From JBFWYO01 sp050186335 (lineage in GTDB: Bacteria > Pseudomonadota > Alphaproteobacteria > Bin65), in assembly GCA_050186335.1 (NCBI GenBank), contig JBFWYO010000025.1, forward strand, positions 1 to 51,583: 51,583 bases of DNA. The letters are read 5' to 3'. The notes below the pieces were generated by a model. The model worked only from the letters and a program-made list of their open reading frames with translations, did not search any database and was not told the DNA's origin. Every line of letters starts with the position of its first letter. The first letter of the stretch is position 1. Below, in pieces: positions 48,154 to 51,583 of this stretch. The translations under genes and the position numbers were made by a program.

Positions 48154-50310
48154 ATGGGGCGGATGTCCCGACGGGATATATCTGCAGCGGCGGCCATCGC
48201 GCTGGTGACCGGCATCGCGGTCGCGTCGCCGGGGTTTGAGTTCTTGCGCGGCCTTTCGATCGACGCGCTTACGGCACTGCGCTGGCAAGTGTTTCCCAAG
48301 ACGCACGATCCTGAGCCATCGCAGGTGGTCGTGGTGGCGATCGACGAGCAGACATATCGGACGCCACCCTTCGACGGCACGCCGAGCGTCACCTGGACGC
48401 GCGAAATCGGCCGGACACTGACGGCCTTGATCGACGGCGGCGCCAAGGTGGTCGGTTTCGATATCGTATTCCCGACATCCATCGAGCAGTCGCAGATCCC
48501 GTTCGGAGACGACACGCTCGGCACAAAAGTACGCGGATTCGATCGAGATTATCTTCGTGCGCTCGCCGCTGCGGCGCGCGCCGGCAAACTCGTGCTCGGT
48601 CAGGTTCAGCATGGCGATCATCCGATCATGCCATCTCCGGGGCAGCGCATCGCGGTCGACCAACAACGCAATATCCGGCCGCTCAATCTGTTCAGCGATC
48701 CCGACGGCGTGGTGCGCCGCGTGCCGCTCGGCTTCTCGGTCGACGGCGCCAGCGTGCCTTCCATGTCGGTCGAACTCGTCGCCCGCGCGCTCGGCGACGC
48801 ACCCAAGGTGACGCCCGATGGCGCGCTGACGCTGGGCGGATACTTAGTCCCGGCAATCGTGGCGAACACGTTGACCTTGAATTTCAACGGTGCCGCCGAA
48901 GCCGTCCCGACATTTTCGCTCGCCGATCTTCGCGCCTGCCTTGAAAAAGGCGACATGGATTTCTTTCGCCGCAATTTCGCCGGCAAGATCGTGCTCATCG
49001 GAGCCGTCCTCGATGTCGAGGACCGCAAGATCACTTCGAAGCGCTTCGCCGCTACTGGCGAACCGTCGCGCGGGCCGCGTTGCGCGTTGCCGTCACCGCC
49101 GGAAACCATGAAATTCGCCCGCGACACGATCCCCGGCGTCTACGTCCACGCGACCGCGGTCAGCAATCTGCTCCGGCGAGACGCACTCAGCGAGCTGAGT
49201 CGCGTCTGGATCGGCGCCGCAGCGGTCGCATTATCGGGCCTCACGGTTGCTGCGGCTTTGCTGCTGTCTCCCGTCGGTGCCACGCTCGTTTTCGCGGGTC
49301 TCGCCCTGGTTTGGACGTCGGCCGGCATCGCCGCGTTCCGGTACGCCGTGGCGCTACCCTTGGTTGAGCCGATGTTGGCCGGTTTGGTTGCTTTGGCCGC
49401 CGCAATCGGCTTCCGCCTGGTCATTGCCGACAAAGACAAGCGGTTCCTGCGCAGGAGTTTCACGCTGTATCTTGCCCCAGCCGTGGTGGAAAAGCTGGTG
49501 GCATCGAATGCGCCGCCGGCGCTCGGCGGCGAAACCCGCCACGTTACGGCATATTTCTCGGACGTTGCCGGCTTCTCGACGCTTTCCGAGAGCCTGTCGC
49601 CGGCAGAGACGGTTGCGCTGATGAACGAGTACTTGTCGGCGATGACCGAAATCATCGAAGAACACGGGGGCTTTGTCGACAAATATATCGGCGACGCCAT
49701 CGTTGCCGTATTCGGTGCGCCGGTCGACGATCCGGCGCACGCAAGCAACGCCGTGCGCGCCGCGCTCCGTTGCCGGCAGCGACTCGAGGAACTCAATCGC
49801 AGCGCGACGGCGTTCGAGGGTCGCCGGCTTCATCAACGCATCGGGCTCAATTCGGGAGACGCGCTGGTTGGCAACATCGGTTCGTATCGGCGTTTCAACT
49901 ACACGGTCATGGGCGATATGGTGAACCTTGCCGCGCGGCTCGAGGGCGCGAACAAATACTTTGGCACGTCGATTATGGCTTCCGAAGCGACCGTCGCGCT
50001 GGTTGGTTCGGAAATTGCCTGGCGGGAGCTGGATTCCATCCGCGTCAAAGGCCGCTCCGCAGCGGTCAAGATCTATGAGCCGCTTGCGGTGACAGGAGCC
50101 GAAACGGCCGACCAGGCTGCGCGCGCGGCGTCTTACGCCGAAGGCCTTGCATGTTGGCGCGCACGAGATTTCAAGGGTGCCGCGGATGCTTTTGCCCGTT
50201 TCGCCGCTGTCGATCCGGCTGCCGCCATTTTTCAGAAACGCGCGGCGAAGTTTGCCCTCGAGCCGCCGGGCGCGGAATGGGAGCCCGTCAATACGCTCGA
50301 GGAAAAATAG
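48154..50310 (+). CDS. CHASE2-domain adenylate/guanylate cyclase
   Basis: The 718-residue membrane sensor has a large N-terminal periplasmic CHASE2 domain (about 30-330: VVVVAIDEQTYRTPPFDG, GGAKVVGFDIVFPT, RNFAGKIVLIGAVLDVEDRK, GVYVHATAVSNLLRRDAL). Three hydrophobic helices (VWIGAAAVALSGLTVAAALLL, ATLVFAGLALVWTSAGIAAF, LAGLVALAAAIGFRLVI) precede a class III cyclase domain with Asp ligands in YFSDVAGFSTL and FVDKYIGDAIVAVFG, the purine-selecting Lys, and Asn/Arg in MVNLAARLEGANK. So cAMP production is expected. ATG 48154 is the best start (GGAG 11 bases upstream); ATG 48163 is possible. It is convergent with the CHAT gene, 20 bp between stops. It is a second class III cyclase in this window. 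Confidence 0.92.
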   Translation: MGRMSRRDISAAAAIALVTGIAVASPGFEFLRGLSIDALTALRWQVFPKTHDPEPSQVVVVAIDEQTYRTPPFDGTPSVTWTREIGRTLTALIDGGAKVVGFDIVFPTSIEQSQIPFGDDTLGTKVRGFDRDYLRALAAAARAGKLVLGQVQHGDHPIMPSPGQRIAVDQQRNIRPLNLFSDPDGVVRRVPLGFSVDGASVPSMSVELVARALGDAPKVTPDGALTLGGYLVPAIVANTLTLNFNGAAEAVPTFSLADLRACLEKGDMDFFRRNFAGKIVLIGAVLDVEDRKITSKRFAATGEPSRGPRCALPSPPETMKFARDTIPGVYVHATAVSNLLRRDALSELSRVWIGAAAVALSGLTVAAALLLSPVGATLVFAGLALVWTSAGIAAFRYAVALPLVEPMLAGLVALAAAIGFRLVIADKDKRFLRRSFTLYLAPAVVEKLVASNAPPALGGETRHVTAYFSDVAGFSTLSESLSPAETVALMNEYLSAMTEIIEEHGGFVDKYIGDAIVAVFGAPVDDPAHASNAVRAALRCRQRLEELNRSATAFEGRRLHQRIGLNSGDALVGNIGSYRRFNYTVMGDMVNLAARLEGANKYFGTSIMASEATVALVGSEIAWRELDSIRVKGRSAAVKIYEPLAVTGAETADQAARAASYAEGLACWRARDFKGAADAFARFAAVDPAAAIFQKRAAKFALEPPGAEWEPVNTLEEK

Positions 50311-50330
50311 CCGTCCGAGGCCCCGCGCGG

Positions 50331-51583
50331 CTATTGCGTGGCCGCACTGTCGCCAATGATGGAGTAGGGCGCCCAGAACAATGGGTGTGCATACGCGAAC
50401 AGCGGCTTGCCGGAATCGTCGGCAAATCCAGCACCGTCGAGCATCGCCATCATCGCCTGTCGCAGGGCCTCGCCTCGCGCAACGGACGGATCCGATGCCT
50501 GCCGGCGAAAGATGTCGGTCACCAGTTCGCGGGCTGAGGCCGAGTGCACCGACCAGTTCGTCATCAGAATCGCGCGCGTGCCGGCGTAGAAGAATGCCCG
50601 CGCCAGGCCCGAAGCCGCTTCGGCATCGGCCGCAGCGCCCGCGGCGGTGTTGCACGCCGACAGCACGACCCAATCCGCGTCGAGTCGGAGCGCCAGTATC
50701 TCGTCCATGGTGAGTAGCCCGTCGCCGGGGACGTCGGCCACCTCGGGGGCGCTCAAGGCGAGCGCGGGTTGGGTTAGGCCGGCGAGATCGCCCGGGATCA
50801 GCCCGTGCGTGGCGAAGGCGACGATACGGAAGCGCGAGAGATCAACGCTCTTGACGATCGCCTCGTTCGCGGCCTTGCCGAGATTCAGGACTTTCGACGA
50901 ATCCACCCGCAACGCCTGCGCCATCAATTTCAATTCGTCGGCCGTGTCCGGCAGGCGCGGCAGGAGACCGAGTTCGGTGCTGTTCACGCCTTGGGTCTGA
51001 GGGGCCGAGCGCCGTCGCAGCGGCAAGCCGCGCAGAATCACGGTGTTGATTTCCTGAACCGGTTCCGGCTTCTCCGCGTCGACCGCTTGCTGCGCACTGA
51101 AAAACGGATCGCCGAAAGCGATGAAACGCTCACGTTTGGCCGAGCCCATCGGCAACTGGCGGAGCGTCCGCAAGGCGGCGGCCGACGGAACCGTGGTTAC
51201 GGCATGTGTGCGAGCGAGCCACGGCACCTTGCGGTATCCGGCGAACAACGGCTTGATCTCCGCGTCGTACTCGCTTGGCGCCGTAGGCAGTAGTCCAAGC
51301 GGCAGCAAGCCGAGCGCACCATTCGTGATCACGACGAGATTCTTGGCCGGCTTCCAAGTCGCTTCGAGCGGCTTTAGCAGCGGCGAATAGAGTTCGTGCG
51401 CTAGAGCCAGATCGAATTGTGGAATGTCCTCGACGGTCGAAACGTCCGGCTCCAGCGCCTTACGCAGAATCTTGATCTTGGCTTCGATAGCGCCGGCGTT
51501 GGCCGGGATCATGAAGAAAGTCGGCGCGCCCGTCTTGGGAACCGCCCAGACGAAACTGTGATCGAGTCCGAAATAAAACGACA
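50331..51583 (-). CDS. CHAT-domain caspase-like protein, 5' end outside window
   Basis: The C-terminal 417 residues are visible; the frame stays open to the window's right edge and continues in-frame past the first internal ATG (51512). Residues just upstream of that ATG (FGLDHSFVWAVPKTGAPTFF) are typical of the segment before a CHAT domain. The caspase-like dyad is complete: His in VAFATHGLIPGD and Cys in WVVLSACNTAAGA. Large bacterial CHAT proteins usually carry TPRs at the N-terminus, so that may lie to the right. Pairing with a CHASE2 cyclase is recurrent in alphaproteobacteria in my recollection. The target protease substrate is not known. Confidence 0.88.
   Translation of the reverse strand, partial: SFYFGLDHSFVWAVPKTGAPTFFMIPANAGAIEAKIKILRKALEPDVSTVEDIPQFDLALAHELYSPLLKPLEATWKPAKNLVVITNGALGLLPLGLLPTAPSEYDAEIKPLFAGYRKVPWLARTHAVTTVPSAAALRTLRQLPMGSAKRERFIAFGDPFFSAQQAVDAEKPEPVQEINTVILRGLPLRRRSAPQTQGVNSTELGLLPRLPDTADELKLMAQALRVDSSKVLNLGKAANEAIVKSVDLSRFRIVAFATHGLIPGDLAGLTQPALALSAPEVADVPGDGLLTMDEILALRLDADWVVLSACNTAAGAAADAEAASGLARAFFYAGTRAILMTNWSVHSASARELVTDIFRRQASDPSVARGEALRQAMMAMLDGAGFADDSGKPLFAYAHPLFWAPYSIIGDSAATQ

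Noticed and set aside
1..51583. CRISPR arrays and insertion sequences
   Set aside because: No regularly spaced identical repeats with unique spacers and no transposase or terminal inverted repeats were seen. The only clear repeat tract is the coding hexamer array.

Overview
The window looks like a stretch of chromosome from a GC-rich alphaproteobacterium, probably of the Rhodospirillales/Hyphomicrobiales grade. The signs are a sigma-32 factor with an intact RpoH box, an adjacent purA-hisZ pair next to serA-serC, a DUF1127 protein, a DUF6476-like membrane protein beside RluD, and several TPR/glycosyltransferase fusions. The genus cannot be named from the sequence alone.

Left edge (1-5030): the C-terminal end of a serine-recombinase-like protein reads straight into the 3' end of a tRNA-Glu(CTC) gene, so an integrated element probably lies to the left. 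Then come two small secreted proteins, a threonine aldolase, a DUF6476-like protein, an RluD-type pseudouridine synthase and rpoH, which has a strong promoter inside the end of the pseudouridine synthase gene.

Centre-left (5190-24960): a low-GC HEPN-like gene interrupts the region after rpoH. It is followed by two tandem TPR-glycosyltransferases and a patatin with embedded membrane helices. The purA-hisZ pair comes next, then a SPINDLY/OGT-like TPR glycosyltransferase, a tiny secreted protein with an excellent terminator, a membrane Ser/Thr kinase with a long Ala/Glu/Lys coiled coil, the serine pathway pair serC-serA, an SLC13-like permease, a GST and a secreted DUF4412-like protein.

Centre (25040-33650): a tight nine-gene minus-strand operon. 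It encodes a HutC-type GntR regulator with a matching operator in its own leader, a Tat-type substrate-binding protein, two paralogous ferritin-like proteins (one with all di-iron ligands, one that has lost several), livHMGF-type ABC transporter genes and an amidase. I read it as an undescribed uptake-plus-oxidation-plus-hydrolysis pathway for an amide or other nitrogen compound. This is the best candidate for a new system in the window.

Right (33650-51583): a 743-bp divergent regulatory gap with two identical-spacing GTAAC direct-repeat pairs; an MFS transporter; a class III cyclase with a periplasmic c-type heme motif; a five-gene metabolic operon (two PaaI-like hotdog proteins carrying three hotdog domains, GNAT, tartrate/D-malate dehydrogenase, MaoC); and a Calx-beta/RTX secreted protein with an Asn/Gly/His repeat tract. 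Then come threonine dehydratase, PhzF and DUF1127 genes divergent from a MocR regulator, with a dense operator region between them. The window ends with a secreted FecR-like protein, a CHASE2 adenylate cyclase and, convergent with it, a CHAT caspase-like protein cut by the window end.
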